Part shown: piece by piece, positions 53,444-61,919 of the stretch
How positions within the stretch are numbered: position 1 is the first letter of the stretch
Layout: every line of letters begins with the position of its first letter
NCBI RefSeq assembly: GCF_009833095.1
Contig: NZ_QRCB01000011.1
Span: forward strand, 1-64,000
Reading direction: 5' to 3'
From: Nitrosomonas sp. JL21
GTDB lineage: Bacteria > Pseudomonadota > Gammaproteobacteria > Burkholderiales > Nitrosomonadaceae
Length of the DNA stretch: 64,000 nt
Made by a program: the position numbers and the translations under genes
The notes under the pieces: model-generated
Databases searched by the model: none
The model's input: the letters and a program-made list of their open reading frames with translations, nothing else
Told to the model about the DNA's origin: nothing

Positions 53444-54970
53444 ATGACATGGAAGCAAATTCAAATTACCTGTTGGACAGTATTTTTCATTATTGGGTGT
53501 TTCCTATGGAGTCCTCACCTCTTTGCTGCTGAAGCTGAAAAAACCCCGCCGGCTCAGAAAATTCCACCCGACCCATCGCAGAAATCGATCATCCTCCTGA
53601 ACAATAACACCGCAGCTAATGGGACAAATGGTGCCAATGGTACAAACGGTGAGTCGTTCAGTGCGCAGGAAACGGTTGGGCATACCCGCTTCGACTTCGA
53701 TCGGTTGACCGGATTGATGGAAAACCATAAAACGCCGCTTGCCGCACTGGCGCCGGATTGGCTCAATCTGGCGGTTGAGCATCGTACTCGTTATGACGTG
53801 TTCGACAATGGATTTACCCGGACTATTCCGGGTTTTAATGATCAGATCCACCAAAGAACGCGGTTTCTAATGGAAATTCAGAAAATCATCGATCCGCTGC
53901 GTTTTACCCTCGAAATCACCGATATCCGCGCGCCGCTCGCGAATTTCGGCCAAGATCATTCACCCGCATTTGCCAACCACTTTGATTTCACGCAACTGCA
54001 TCTTGATTTGATCACGAAAGATTTGTTGGGAACGGGTTATGCTGCAAAATTCGAAGTCGGGCGGCTGGTGATGGATTTCGGCGAAGCACGCTTGATCGGT
54101 GGTCATCGGTGGGGGCCATTTACGCCCACGTTTGATGGGATGCAATTAACCGTTGGCAATGACAAGGAAAAATGGGGGCTTCGGGTATTTGGCACCCGGC
54201 CCGTCAACCGGGAACCGACGCACCTGGATTGGAATACGCCGGAAACTTATTTTTCTGGCGCGCAAGTCACCAGCCGGCATTTGCCCTGGGCAAATGTCGA
54301 TGCCTATTTCTTTCAGTTGAATGAAGGAAATAAGCTCAGAAAACGAAATCTGTCGACGACAGGCTTCAGGTTATTTGCCAAGCCAACCGCAGGGAAAATG
54401 GATTATGAAATCGAATCGATGTATCAATTTGGCGATACTCAGGACACCAGTGTTTTCGCGCATCGGCATCATGGAGAAGTAGGCTATTCATTCAAGACGG
54501 CGATGCCTTTCCGGTTGATTTATCTGTTCGATTATTCTTCCGGCGACCGCGATCCAAATAAGAATTTCGATATTCTGTACGCGAAACGCCGGGTCGAATA
54601 TGGTCCCACCGGTATGTTCGGTCCATTTTTCCCATCCAATCTGTTTTCGCCTGTGGGCTTTCGTGCAACCTTCATCCCTACGCCCACCGTCAGGCTGATG
54701 ATGTCACATCGGGCCTATTGGCTGGCCAATAAACATGGCGCTTATGTCGGCAGCGGTTTGCAGGATCCGACGGGGCGCGCAGGCAGTTTCCTGGGTAATA
54801 TGCTGGATGTCAGCATCGGTTGGGATCCGCAGTGGAGTTTCTTGAAACGCGTCAGCTTCGATATTGGCTATAGCCATATCTTCAAGGGCGATTTCTTTGA
54901 AAAAGTGCCGCAAAGCCCGGGTATGGCCGATACCAATTATGGCTATACGATGGCAACCCTCAAATTCTAG
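53444..54970 (+). CDS. Outer-membrane beta-barrel protein, alginate-export-like
   Basis: 508 residues. Signal peptide with cleavage near LFA-A (28). A low-complexity stretch NGTNGANGTNGES (about 59-71) precedes the barrel. From about 85 on, alternating hydrophobic/polar strands end in a terminal aromatic residue (MATLKF), the outer-membrane signature. The repeats (RTRYDVFDNGF, FGTRPVNREPTH, and FDYSSGDRDPNKNFD) recall the alginate-export porin family (PF13372), found in many non-alginate organisms too. It probably admits small anionic solutes, which could include bicarbonate given the neighbour genes; this last point is speculation. Confidence 0.75.
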   Translation: MTWKQIQITCWTVFFIIGCFLWSPHLFAAEAEKTPPAQKIPPDPSQKSIILLNNNTAANGTNGANGTNGESFSAQETVGHTRFDFDRLTGLMENHKTPLAALAPDWLNLAVEHRTRYDVFDNGFTRTIPGFNDQIHQRTRFLMEIQKIIDPLRFTLEITDIRAPLANFGQDHSPAFANHFDFTQLHLDLITKDLLGTGYAAKFEVGRLVMDFGEARLIGGHRWGPFTPTFDGMQLTVGNDKEKWGLRVFGTRPVNREPTHLDWNTPETYFSGAQVTSRHLPWANVDAYFFQLNEGNKLRKRNLSTTGFRLFAKPTAGKMDYEIESMYQFGDTQDTSVFAHRHHGEVGYSFKTAMPFRLIYLFDYSSGDRDPNKNFDILYAKRRVEYGPTGMFGPFFPSNLFSPVGFRATFIPTPTVRLMMSHRAYWLANKHGAYVGSGLQDPTGRAGSFLGNMLDVSIGWDPQWSFLKRVSFDIGYSHIFKGDFFEKVPQSPGMADTNYGYTMATLKF

Positions 54971-55079
54971 CTGTGCATGTTCTCGCCATACTGAAGAATC
55001 GATCAGATGAACTTAGCGCATGATCCATGGCGAGTGATGTATGTCTTAATGCCTATGAGCATCGATAGGTTGATGCTCA

Positions 55080-56381
55080 TCAACCGACCGCTTGCCGGTA
55101 TGCTTTCAGGCAACGCTCGCGGGCATAGGCATGATCAATGATGGGAGCCGCATAAGTGAGGCTGTTCCACTCAGTGATCCAGGTATGGATGTAATGCAAA
55201 TTCTTGTCGAATTTCTGAACCTGCACGGTTGGATTGAAAATTCTGAAATAGGGCGCAGCGTCGACACCGCAACCGGCCGCCCATTGCCAATTGCCGACGT
55301 TGCTAGCCATGTCGTAGTCCAATAACTTCTTGGCAAAATACGCTTCTCCCCAACGCCAATCGATCAACAAATGCTTGCATAAGAAGCTGGCTGTGACCAT
55401 GCGTACCCGGTTGTGCATCCAACCGGTCGCATTGAGTTGGCGCATACCGGCGTCAACTAACGGATATCCCGTCGTTCCCTCGCACCAGCGCTGGAATTCG
55501 GCTTCATTGTTGCGCCACTGGATATCATCATAGCGCGGCTTGAAACTGCTGTGCCGGGTATGCGGAAAATGCCATAGAATCTGACTGAAAAAATCCCGCC
55601 AGATCAGTTCATTGCAGAAGATATCGCTATGCTCGAATGCCAGCCGGGCGATGTGCCGGATACTGACGGTGCCAAAACGCAGATGCGGACTTAGCAAGGA
55701 TGTGCCTGACAGTGCCGGGAAATCCCGTTGTTGCGCATAGTCTTGCAACAATTGCGGATTCAATTGAAAAGCCGGCGTCGTGATCGACGAACGGACAAAG
55801 CCCAGGCCGGATAAGGCAAGATTCGGAAAATCCAGGTCCTTGACCAGATTTGCAAGCTTGGACAAGGTCTGGTAAGGGGTGCAGGTCGCTGGGTTCTGCA
55901 TGGTTTTCCATTTACGCATGTAAGGGGTGAACACCATGTAGGGACGGCCATCCTCCTTGGTGATCTCGGCCTTTTCCGATACGACATGGTCTTTATAGGT
56001 ATTGAATGGCACTGATCGCGCGTGCAGCCAGCGCCGCACCTCTTCATCCCGGGCTTGTGCATCGGGTTCGTAGTCATGGTTTGCATACACCGCCCGAACG
56101 GGAAATTGCTGCAGGAGCTGTTTAAAAATATCCAGTGGCTTACCCTGATAGAGAGCAATTGAACTGCCATGGTGTTTTTCGAGTGTGGCGCGCAATTTCT
56201 GCAGTTGGTCGTGAATGAAAGTGACGCGCGCATCGTCCGGGGGCAAACCGGTCAAAATCGCCGGATCGAAAATGAAAATGGGCAGAACCGACGAGCCAGA
56301 CGCCAGCGCATGGGAAAGCCCCGCATTGTCCTCCAGGCGCAGGTCGCGCCGGAACCAGAAAATCGCAAGCGGTGCAGTCAT
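55080..56381 (-). CDS. phrB: Deoxyribodipyrimidine photolyase
   Basis: 433 residues from the ATG at 56381 (MTAPLAIFWFRRDLRLEDN); the reading from 56420 adds 13 residues and overlaps the next gene. The N-terminal antenna domain (about 1-130) and the FAD domain follow: TGYPLVDAGMRQLNATGWMH, NRVRMVTASFLCKHLLIDWR, GEAYF and DYDMASNVGNWQWAAG, the last with the FAD contacts and the tryptophans of the electron-transfer chain. It uses blue light to repair cyclobutane pyrimidine dimers. Class I CPD type is most likely by sequence pattern. It may be read with the epimerase remnant upstream. Confidence 0.93.
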   Translation of the reverse strand: MTAPLAIFWFRRDLRLEDNAGLSHALASGSSVLPIFIFDPAILTGLPPDDARVTFIHDQLQKLRATLEKHHGSSIALYQGKPLDIFKQLLQQFPVRAVYANHDYEPDAQARDEEVRRWLHARSVPFNTYKDHVVSEKAEITKEDGRPYMVFTPYMRKWKTMQNPATCTPYQTLSKLANLVKDLDFPNLALSGLGFVRSSITTPAFQLNPQLLQDYAQQRDFPALSGTSLLSPHLRFGTVSIRHIARLAFEHSDIFCNELIWRDFFSQILWHFPHTRHSSFKPRYDDIQWRNNEAEFQRWCEGTTGYPLVDAGMRQLNATGWMHNRVRMVTASFLCKHLLIDWRWGEAYFAKKLLDYDMASNVGNWQWAAGCGVDAAPYFRIFNPTVQVQKFDKNLHYIHTWITEWNSLTYAAPIIDHAYARERCLKAYRQAVG

Positions 56382-56406
56382 GGTGCTGAATGAATGCGGA
56401 TGCGGA

Positions 56407-56750
56407 TCATGACTTTGCAACGATATCCTGCAATGCGGCGCTGAGATGCGGAAAGGTAAACTGGAATTTCAATTCCTCAATCAATCGTTTTGGCGCGATG
56501 TGATAACTATTTAACGCCAGAGCCGCTGCTTCTCCCAATGCCAATTTCAGCATCATCGCGGGAACCGGAAGCAGGGCAGGGCGATGGAGTGCTTCGCCAA
56601 GCGCCGCGGTAAATTCCCGGTAGCGCACAGGATGTGGCGCGCGCGAGCGCCGTTGCGGCTGAGTACCTTGATGGCATGATGGTCGTGCTGCAGATGATGC
56701 AGCAGATGCCGCCCGATGAATCTCGTCGCTCCAGTGATGAGGATGTTCAT
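56407..56750 (-). pseudogene. YfcH-like NAD-dependent epimerase with a large internal deletion
   Basis: The N-terminal frame at 56750 begins MNILITGATRFIGRHLLHH, the Rossmann start of the SDR epimerase family (TIGR01777, YfcH-like), and runs about 40 residues to LSRNGARA. Another frame then gives the family C-terminus (YREFTAALGEALHRPALLP, ending in the DUF1731 helix KRLIEELKFQFTFPHLSAAL). The family is about 300 residues, so roughly 200 residues (about 600 bases) and the frame are missing. The junction lies near 56635-56650 in a GCGC-rich run. The remnant lies directly upstream of phrB and should have no activity. Confidence 0.75.
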
Positions 56751-56953
56751 GATCGCCTAATCATAAGCTGTAAGAAGTATCTGCAGAATACGCAAATTCG
56801 TGGATTTTTCCAGAGTTGCCGCAAAGCCATGAGCAACGGTTGCTCGCAGGCTGAAAATGATTGCCTGTGATTCCCTTGTGAATTGCATCTGCTATGAGTA
56901 TTTTTGTGGTCGATCGTTGAATTGCATGGGTAAGACCGCGCCGGGTTGACGTT

Positions 56954-58162
56954 TTATCCGTTCAGTAGACGCTTTCCATGGCCTTGCGCCAAATAAGCTT
57001 CCGATTGCATTTCCGTCAAGCGCGAAATCGTGCGTTCAAATTCAAACTGCACGTCTCCGCCGGCATACAGTGATTGAAGCGGCACGGTGGCCGAGCAGAG
57101 GAATTTGACGTGATATTCGTAAAAGGCATCGATCAGGTTGATGAAGCGCCTGGCTTCATCGTTGTTGTCGTGATTGAACTGCGGAATGGCTACCATGATC
57201 ACGGTGTGATAAGTTCGGGCAATGGCGAGATAATCAGCGCTTCCCAGCGGATTTGCGCACAGCCGTTTGAACGAAAACACCGCGACGCCGCGCGCGGCCT
57301 TGGGCACGAATAGCGTGCGGCCGTGGACGTGTAATTCTTCGCTCGGCACTTTAGCGCGGTCGGCGATGCTGCGATCCGTCAGGCGGAAAAAGGTCGCGGA
57401 CAATTGTGCAGTGGTTTCTTCATTCACCGGAAAATAATAGGTTTGCGCGCCTCGCAGACGGTTATAGCGATAATCGACCGGCCCTTGCAGCGGGATAATC
57501 TCCAACCGCTGCTTGATCTGCTCGATGAAAGGCAGAAAACGGTGCCGGTTCAGGCCGTGTTCGTAGAGAGCATCCGGCGGACGGTTGGACGTCGCCACCA
57601 GGATCACGCCGAGCGCGAATAATTCGTTGAAGAGCCTGGTGAGTACCATCGCATCGGCAATATCCGTAACCTGCAATTCGTCGAAACATAACAACGTCGT
57701 TTGCTTGCTGATCTGTTTCGCAATGATCGGAATGGGATCATCGCCGTGCGCACCATTACCACGTTGCTCACGCTGCAGTGCGGCAGTGTCGTGCCAGTCC
57801 TTGAGCCGGGCATGGATGTCCAGCATGAATTCATGAAAATGAATGCGCTGCTTGGCAGCTATCGGAGCAACCGAATAAAACAAATCCATCAGCATGGATT
57901 TGCCGCGACCTACACCGCCATATAAATAAACGCCTTTAGGGACATTGGCTTGGCTGCCTGACGAACGAACAAGCACCGAAGCCCATCGGGATATCAAACC
58001 TCGTTCTCTGTTGCCGGATGGCGTGTAATCGATCAATTCTCGATGCAGCCGTTCCAGCGCGGCGACAGCGCGGGCCTGGTCAGCGTCAGTGGTGAGCTCC
58101 CCCGCCTCGATCAATGCGTGGTATTCAGCGTCCGGATTCGACATCTGCACAGGTTGGTTCAT
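56954..58162 (-). CDS. zapE: Cell-division ATPase ZapE (AFG1-like)
   Basis: 402 residues, AAA+ ATPase of the LACE1/AFG1 family. Walker A GGVGRGKSMLMDLF (82-95), Walker B LLCFDELQVTDIADAM, and the sensor region ATSNRPPDALYEHGLNRHRFLPFI are intact. ZapE helps constrict the Z-ring during division, particularly at low oxygen, in E. coli. The N-terminal extension up to about residue 60 is within the family range. It follows ampG after six bases and belongs to the xthA-ampG-zapE unit. Confidence 0.93.
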   Translation of the reverse strand: MNQPVQMSNPDAEYHALIEAGELTTDADQARAVAALERLHRELIDYTPSGNRERGLISRWASVLVRSSGSQANVPKGVYLYGGVGRGKSMLMDLFYSVAPIAAKQRIHFHEFMLDIHARLKDWHDTAALQREQRGNGAHGDDPIPIIAKQISKQTTLLCFDELQVTDIADAMVLTRLFNELFALGVILVATSNRPPDALYEHGLNRHRFLPFIEQIKQRLEIIPLQGPVDYRYNRLRGAQTYYFPVNEETTAQLSATFFRLTDRSIADRAKVPSEELHVHGRTLFVPKAARGVAVFSFKRLCANPLGSADYLAIARTYHTVIMVAIPQFNHDNNDEARRFINLIDAFYEYHVKFLCSATVPLQSLYAGGDVQFEFERTISRLTEMQSEAYLAQGHGKRLLNG

Positions 58163-58168
58163 GCGCGA

Positions 58169-59554
58169 TCATCGTTTCTCATCGGGTGATCTGTCAAAAC
58201 TTGCTTGACCGGCCAGCCGCACCAATACCAGCACCGGCAATCCCAGCAACGCCGTGGTAATGAAAAAATTTTCGTAGCCATACGCATCGACGAATTGACC
58301 GCTGAAGCCGGCGATGAATTTGGGCAGCAGCAGCATAACCGAGCTGAATAACGCATACTGGGTGGCGGAATACGCGGAATTGGTCAAGCCGGACAGATAA
58401 GCGATGAATGCGCTCGAGGCAATGCCAGCCGACAGGTTGTCGGCGGAAATGGTGAATATCAGTCCACTGACATCATGACCGCGGCCCGCCAGCCACACGA
58501 ATAGCAAATTGGTCGTCGCCGATAATACCGCGCCGAGAAATAATGTGCGCATGATGCCGATTTTCAGCGTCAATACGCCGCCGAGGGCGGCACCGGCAAT
58601 CGTCATGATGACGCCATAGACTTTTGAGATGGTGGCGACTTCGTCCTTGCTGTAACCCATGTCGACATAAAAAGGATTGCTCATCACGCCCATGACGACA
58701 TCGGAGATGCGATAGAGCGCAATCAGCCCCAGAATCAGCAGTGCATGTCTGCCATGGCGCAAAATGAAATCCCGGAAAGGCGCGATCAGCGCGCCATATA
58801 GCCAGATCAACAAGTTTTTGATGCGCGGATGAAGGTCCCACGTCGCAATTGCTTGTTGCGCGATCGATTCATTGTCGGCGATTAAGTGGCGGTAGGGGAC
58901 ATCCGGTTCGCGGATGATTAGCGTCGTGATGATGCCCACAGCCATGCTACCAGCCATCACAAGATAGGCGAAACGCCACGGCAGATGTTCATAAGTGGCG
59001 GCCGAGGCATCAATGGCAGCAGCTATCCACAACACCCCGGCGGAGGCGAGGATCATCGCGATACGGTAACCAGCTTGATACGTGGCGGCCATCGCACCTT
59101 GCAATTCTACTGCGACCGCCTCGATGCGGTAAGCATCCAGCGCGATGTCCTGCGTGGCGGAAGCAAAAGCCACTGCAAGCGCGAAAAATACCAATTGCGC
59201 CAGATCCAAAACCGGATCCGTTAATGCCATCCCGACCAGTGCGGCGGCGATGATCATCTGCGATAAAAAAAGCCAGGCGCGGCGACGTCCCAACCAATCT
59301 GTCAGAAGCGGTAGCGGCAACCGGTCGACCAACGGCGACCAGAGCCATTTGATACTGTAAGCCAAGCCAATCCAACTGAGATGACCGATGGTCGTGCGGT
59401 CGATTCCTGCTTCACGCAACCAGAACGACAGCGTTCCCAAAATCAGCAGCAATGGCAATCCGGCAGAAAATCCGAGCGATAACATGCCCAGGACGCGCGG
59501 ATGGGTGTAGATGCGCATCGCGTGAATCCAACTGAGCAAGCGGGGGGATGTCAT
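58169..59554 (-). CDS. ampG: AmpG-like muropeptide permease (MFS)
   Basis: 461 residues with about 12 to 14 membrane segments. The N-terminal motif MLSLGFSAGLPLLLILGTLSFW, the run IKWLWSPLVDRLPLPLLTDWLGRRRAWL and FASATQDIALDAYRIE are AmpG signatures. It imports anhydromuropeptides from cell-wall turnover for recycling. The stop overlaps nothing, but the start overlaps xthA by four bases (ATGA at 59551-59554), so the genes are translationally coupled. The presence of wall genes nearby (61-63 kb) fits. Confidence 0.9.
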   Translation of the reverse strand: MTSPRLLSWIHAMRIYTHPRVLGMLSLGFSAGLPLLLILGTLSFWLREAGIDRTTIGHLSWIGLAYSIKWLWSPLVDRLPLPLLTDWLGRRRAWLFLSQMIIAAALVGMALTDPVLDLAQLVFFALAVAFASATQDIALDAYRIEAVAVELQGAMAATYQAGYRIAMILASAGVLWIAAAIDASAATYEHLPWRFAYLVMAGSMAVGIITTLIIREPDVPYRHLIADNESIAQQAIATWDLHPRIKNLLIWLYGALIAPFRDFILRHGRHALLILGLIALYRISDVVMGVMSNPFYVDMGYSKDEVATISKVYGVIMTIAGAALGGVLTLKIGIMRTLFLGAVLSATTNLLFVWLAGRGHDVSGLIFTISADNLSAGIASSAFIAYLSGLTNSAYSATQYALFSSVMLLLPKFIAGFSGQFVDAYGYENFFITTALLGLPVLVLVRLAGQASFDRSPDEKR

Positions 59555-60324
59555 AACGGATAATCGTAATTGATCAGCAATGGCGCATGATCGGAGAAAC
59601 GTTCGGCTTTATAAATCGAGGCGCTAAGTGCTGAATTTGCAATGATCGGCGTGGCCAGTTGATAATCGATCCGCCAGCCGACATTTTTTGCCCAGGCCTG
59701 GCCACGATTCGACCACCACGTGTATTGATCGGGCTCGGAATTCAATTGCCGGAATACATCGATAAAACCGATATCATCGAACACCGCTGAAAGCCAGGCG
59801 CGTTCTTCCGGCAGGAAGCCAGAATTCTTCTGGTTGGAACGCCAGTTTTTCAGATCGATTTCCTTGTGTGCGATATTCCAATCTCCGCATAAAATGATTT
59901 CCCGGCCGCTGGCTATCAGGTTTTTCAGAATGGGATAGAATTTTTCCATGAAAAAGAACTTGGCGATTTGACGGTGCTCGCCGCTGGATCCGGAGGGCAA
60001 GTAAAGGGAAATAATGCTCAGGTTGCCGAAATCCGCTTGAATGAAGCGGCCTTCAGCATCGATTTCCGGAATGCCGATGCCTTCGATGATCTTGTCGGGC
60101 TCTTTGCGCGAGTACAGGCCGACGCCGCTGTAGCCTTTTTGCACCGCGCAGTGGAAATATCCCTGGAAGTGATCGGGCTTCAGCATATCGGCGGAAAAGT
60201 CGCACAGTTGGGCTTTTAATTCCTGTACACAGACAATGTCGGCCGATTGCGCTGCCAGCCACGCAAAAAAGCCTTTTTTAGCGGCGGCGCGAATGCCATT
60301 CAGGTTAAGCGTTATAATTTGCAT
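59551..60324 (-). CDS. xthA: Exodeoxyribonuclease III
   Basis: 257 residues. Active-site residues of the AP endonuclease/EEP family: N8 (LNLNGIRA), the acidic QEL motif (VCVQELKAQ), CGDWNIAHKEIDLKN and WRIDYQLA, and the final SDHAPLLINY with the catalytic D-H pair. It cleaves abasic sites and degrades duplex DNA from 3' ends. It is the first gene of the minus-strand unit and lies 20 bases from the start of divergent pyrE, so the promoters must overlap. Confidence 0.95.
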   Translation of the reverse strand: MQIITLNLNGIRAAAKKGFFAWLAAQSADIVCVQELKAQLCDFSADMLKPDHFQGYFHCAVQKGYSGVGLYSRKEPDKIIEGIGIPEIDAEGRFIQADFGNLSIISLYLPSGSSGEHRQIAKFFFMEKFYPILKNLIASGREIILCGDWNIAHKEIDLKNWRSNQKNSGFLPEERAWLSAVFDDIGFIDVFRQLNSEPDQYTWWSNRGQAWAKNVGWRIDYQLATPIIANSALSASIYKAERFSDHAPLLINYDYPL

Positions 60325-60344
60325 ATTTTTTAGGATAGATCACA

Positions 60345-60989
60345 GTGGTGTCCGATTTTCGACAAGCTTTCATTCAATTCGCCATCGAGCGCCAGGTATT
60401 GTGCTTTGGCGAATTCAAAACCAAAGCGGGGCGCATGTCGCCGTATTTCTTCAACGCGGGTCTGTTCAATGATGGCGATTCATTGCGTAGACTCGGTCAA
60501 TTTTACGCCAAAGCCATCATTGCTGCAGGGCTTCAATTCGATATGCTATTTGGCCCTGCGTATAAGGGTATTCCGTTGGTCAGCGCGATCGCGATTGCGT
60601 TGGCAGAGATGGAACAGAACTTTCCTTTCAGTTTCAACCGCAAGGAAGCGAAGGATCATGGCGAAGGCGGCGTGCTGGTGGGGGCACTGATGCAGGGGCG
60701 GGTGCTGATCGTCGATGACGTCATTTCTGCCGGCACTTCAGTGCGAGAATCGGTCGATTTGATCAGATCTGCAGGTGCAACGCCGGGTGGGGTCGTGATC
60801 GCAGTCGATCGCATGGAGCGGGGCAGTGGTCAGCTATCGGCCGTACAGGAAGTGCAGCAGGTTCACGGCATGACTGTCACTTCGATCATCAACTTGAATG
60901 ACCTGGTCGAGTATTTGCATAGTCATCCGGAGCATGTGCAGCATCTGCATGCAGTGCAGCGGTATCGCGAACAGTATGGGGTAAGTTGA
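60345..60989 (+). CDS. pyrE: Orotate phosphoribosyltransferase
   Basis: 214 residues starting with GTG 60345 (a second GTG at 60348 is equally possible). FGPAYKGIPLVSAIA is the substrate-binding stretch and VLIVDDVISAGTSVRESV the PRPP motif. It joins orotate to PRPP to make orotidine monophosphate. The reading starts only 20 bases from xthA, transcribed in the opposite direction. TAGGATAG stands for a weak ribosome-binding site. Confidence 0.95.
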   Translation: MVSDFRQAFIQFAIERQVLCFGEFKTKAGRMSPYFFNAGLFNDGDSLRRLGQFYAKAIIAAGLQFDMLFGPAYKGIPLVSAIAIALAEMEQNFPFSFNRKEAKDHGEGGVLVGALMQGRVLIVDDVISAGTSVRESVDLIRSAGATPGGVVIAVDRMERGSGQLSAVQEVQQVHGMTVTSIINLNDLVEYLHSHPEHVQHLHAVQRYREQYGVS

Positions 60990-61277
60990 GCAAACCCCGG
61001 TTGACAGGTGCCGCAACCACAACTCAGTCAGCAGTCAGTCTGGAGAGCCTTGCGTGCAATTTCGATGTCAGGGTCTGTATCAATGAACGCATGCGCAAAC
61101 TCGATCCACAATGGGAGCCAGTTCGAAGCGGTAGTTCGGTGGAATTTCCGTGACCCGCAGCACTGCGCGGTGTGTGGTGCCATTGGATTTGATCAGAACT
61201 TCCGGCAGATGTAGGCGATCCAGTTCGAACCACCTTTGTCGGCAGCTGTTAGGCAGAGAAAACGCCGTCCCGTCCGA
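60990..61277. other. Intergenic region between pyrE and ycbK
   Basis: About 290 bases. On the minus strand a 60-codon stretch is open, in frame with the end of ycbK just beyond its stop, and ends at about 61083. It has no start codon and no recognisable family (VLIKSNGTTHRAVLRVTEIP). It may be the C-terminus of a decayed gene or a coincidence; I do not call it a gene. Confidence 0.3.
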
Positions 61278-61880
61278 TTAACCGCCCCAGAAGCGGAAGT
61301 TTCCGGTGTCCAGATGAACGAAATTCGAAGCCGGATAATAGCCCACTCCGCCTGCTTGCAATGACATGGCTACAGAACGCAGGTCGGATAGTCTACGTCC
61401 CGGCAAGCGGATGTCGATGGCTTTTCCGTGAGTATGCAGGCTGTTTTTGGCTACGCCGCCGCTTTGAGCGGCTAATTGAGCGTTGGTGGCAGGGGAGCGG
61501 TAGGCAGAAATGACGTGAAATTCGTGCTTGCTGCCCAGTTTGCTCTGCATGATGTACAGGATGTCAAATAAATCGGTATCGATTGCACATCGATCGCCAG
61601 TGCGGTGATCGCGCAGCACGTTGTTGATTTCCCGCAATGCACCGGAGATGTAGCGGCCATTCGCCCAATAAACTTGCCGGATTCGTTCACCGGTATGCAA
61701 GTTGAGGAAGCTGAGTTTCTTTTCGAAGGGACGTTTGGGGATGGCGGCGTGGGCGGATACTGCGAGGGGGAGCGTCAATAGGGTACAAGCGCTTAGTCCG
61801 GTTTTTAAGAATCGTCGTCGGCTATGCGCCGGCTCTGTGTTGGAAGGGTGCGTTGAATTCATCAACTTGTGTATCAGCAT
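61278..61880 (-). CDS. ycbK: Tat-exported DUF882/YcbK-like murein endopeptidase
   Basis: 200 residues from the ATG at 61880, preferred because AGGAG lies about ten bases upstream. The N-terminus HSRRRFLKTG followed by a hydrophobic run is a twin-arginine signal (cleavage near AHA-A). The C-terminal M15-like domain carries zinc ligands in SLHTHGKAIDIRLPG (H and D) and FVHLDTG (H), the motif of DUF882 (YcbK/MepK), which cuts 3-3 peptide cross-links in peptidoglycan. It lies 40 bases after the L,D-transpeptidase gene, as ycbB-ycbK in E. coli. Confidence 0.88.
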   Translation of the reverse strand: MLIHKLMNSTHPSNTEPAHSRRRFLKTGLSACTLLTLPLAVSAHAAIPKRPFEKKLSFLNLHTGERIRQVYWANGRYISGALREINNVLRDHRTGDRCAIDTDLFDILYIMQSKLGSKHEFHVISAYRSPATNAQLAAQSGGVAKNSLHTHGKAIDIRLPGRRLSDLRSVAMSLQAGGVGYYPASNFVHLDTGNFRFWGG

Positions 61881-61919
61881 CGTCGATTTTCTCCTGAAAA
61901 TTTTGTGAGCAGGTTGCGA

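Noticed and set aside
53618-53650. AATGG-type repeat as a phase-variation microsatellite
   Set aside because: The units (NGT, NGA, NGT) are degenerate in the DNA and the frame would not shift cleanly; it is a low-complexity protein linker.
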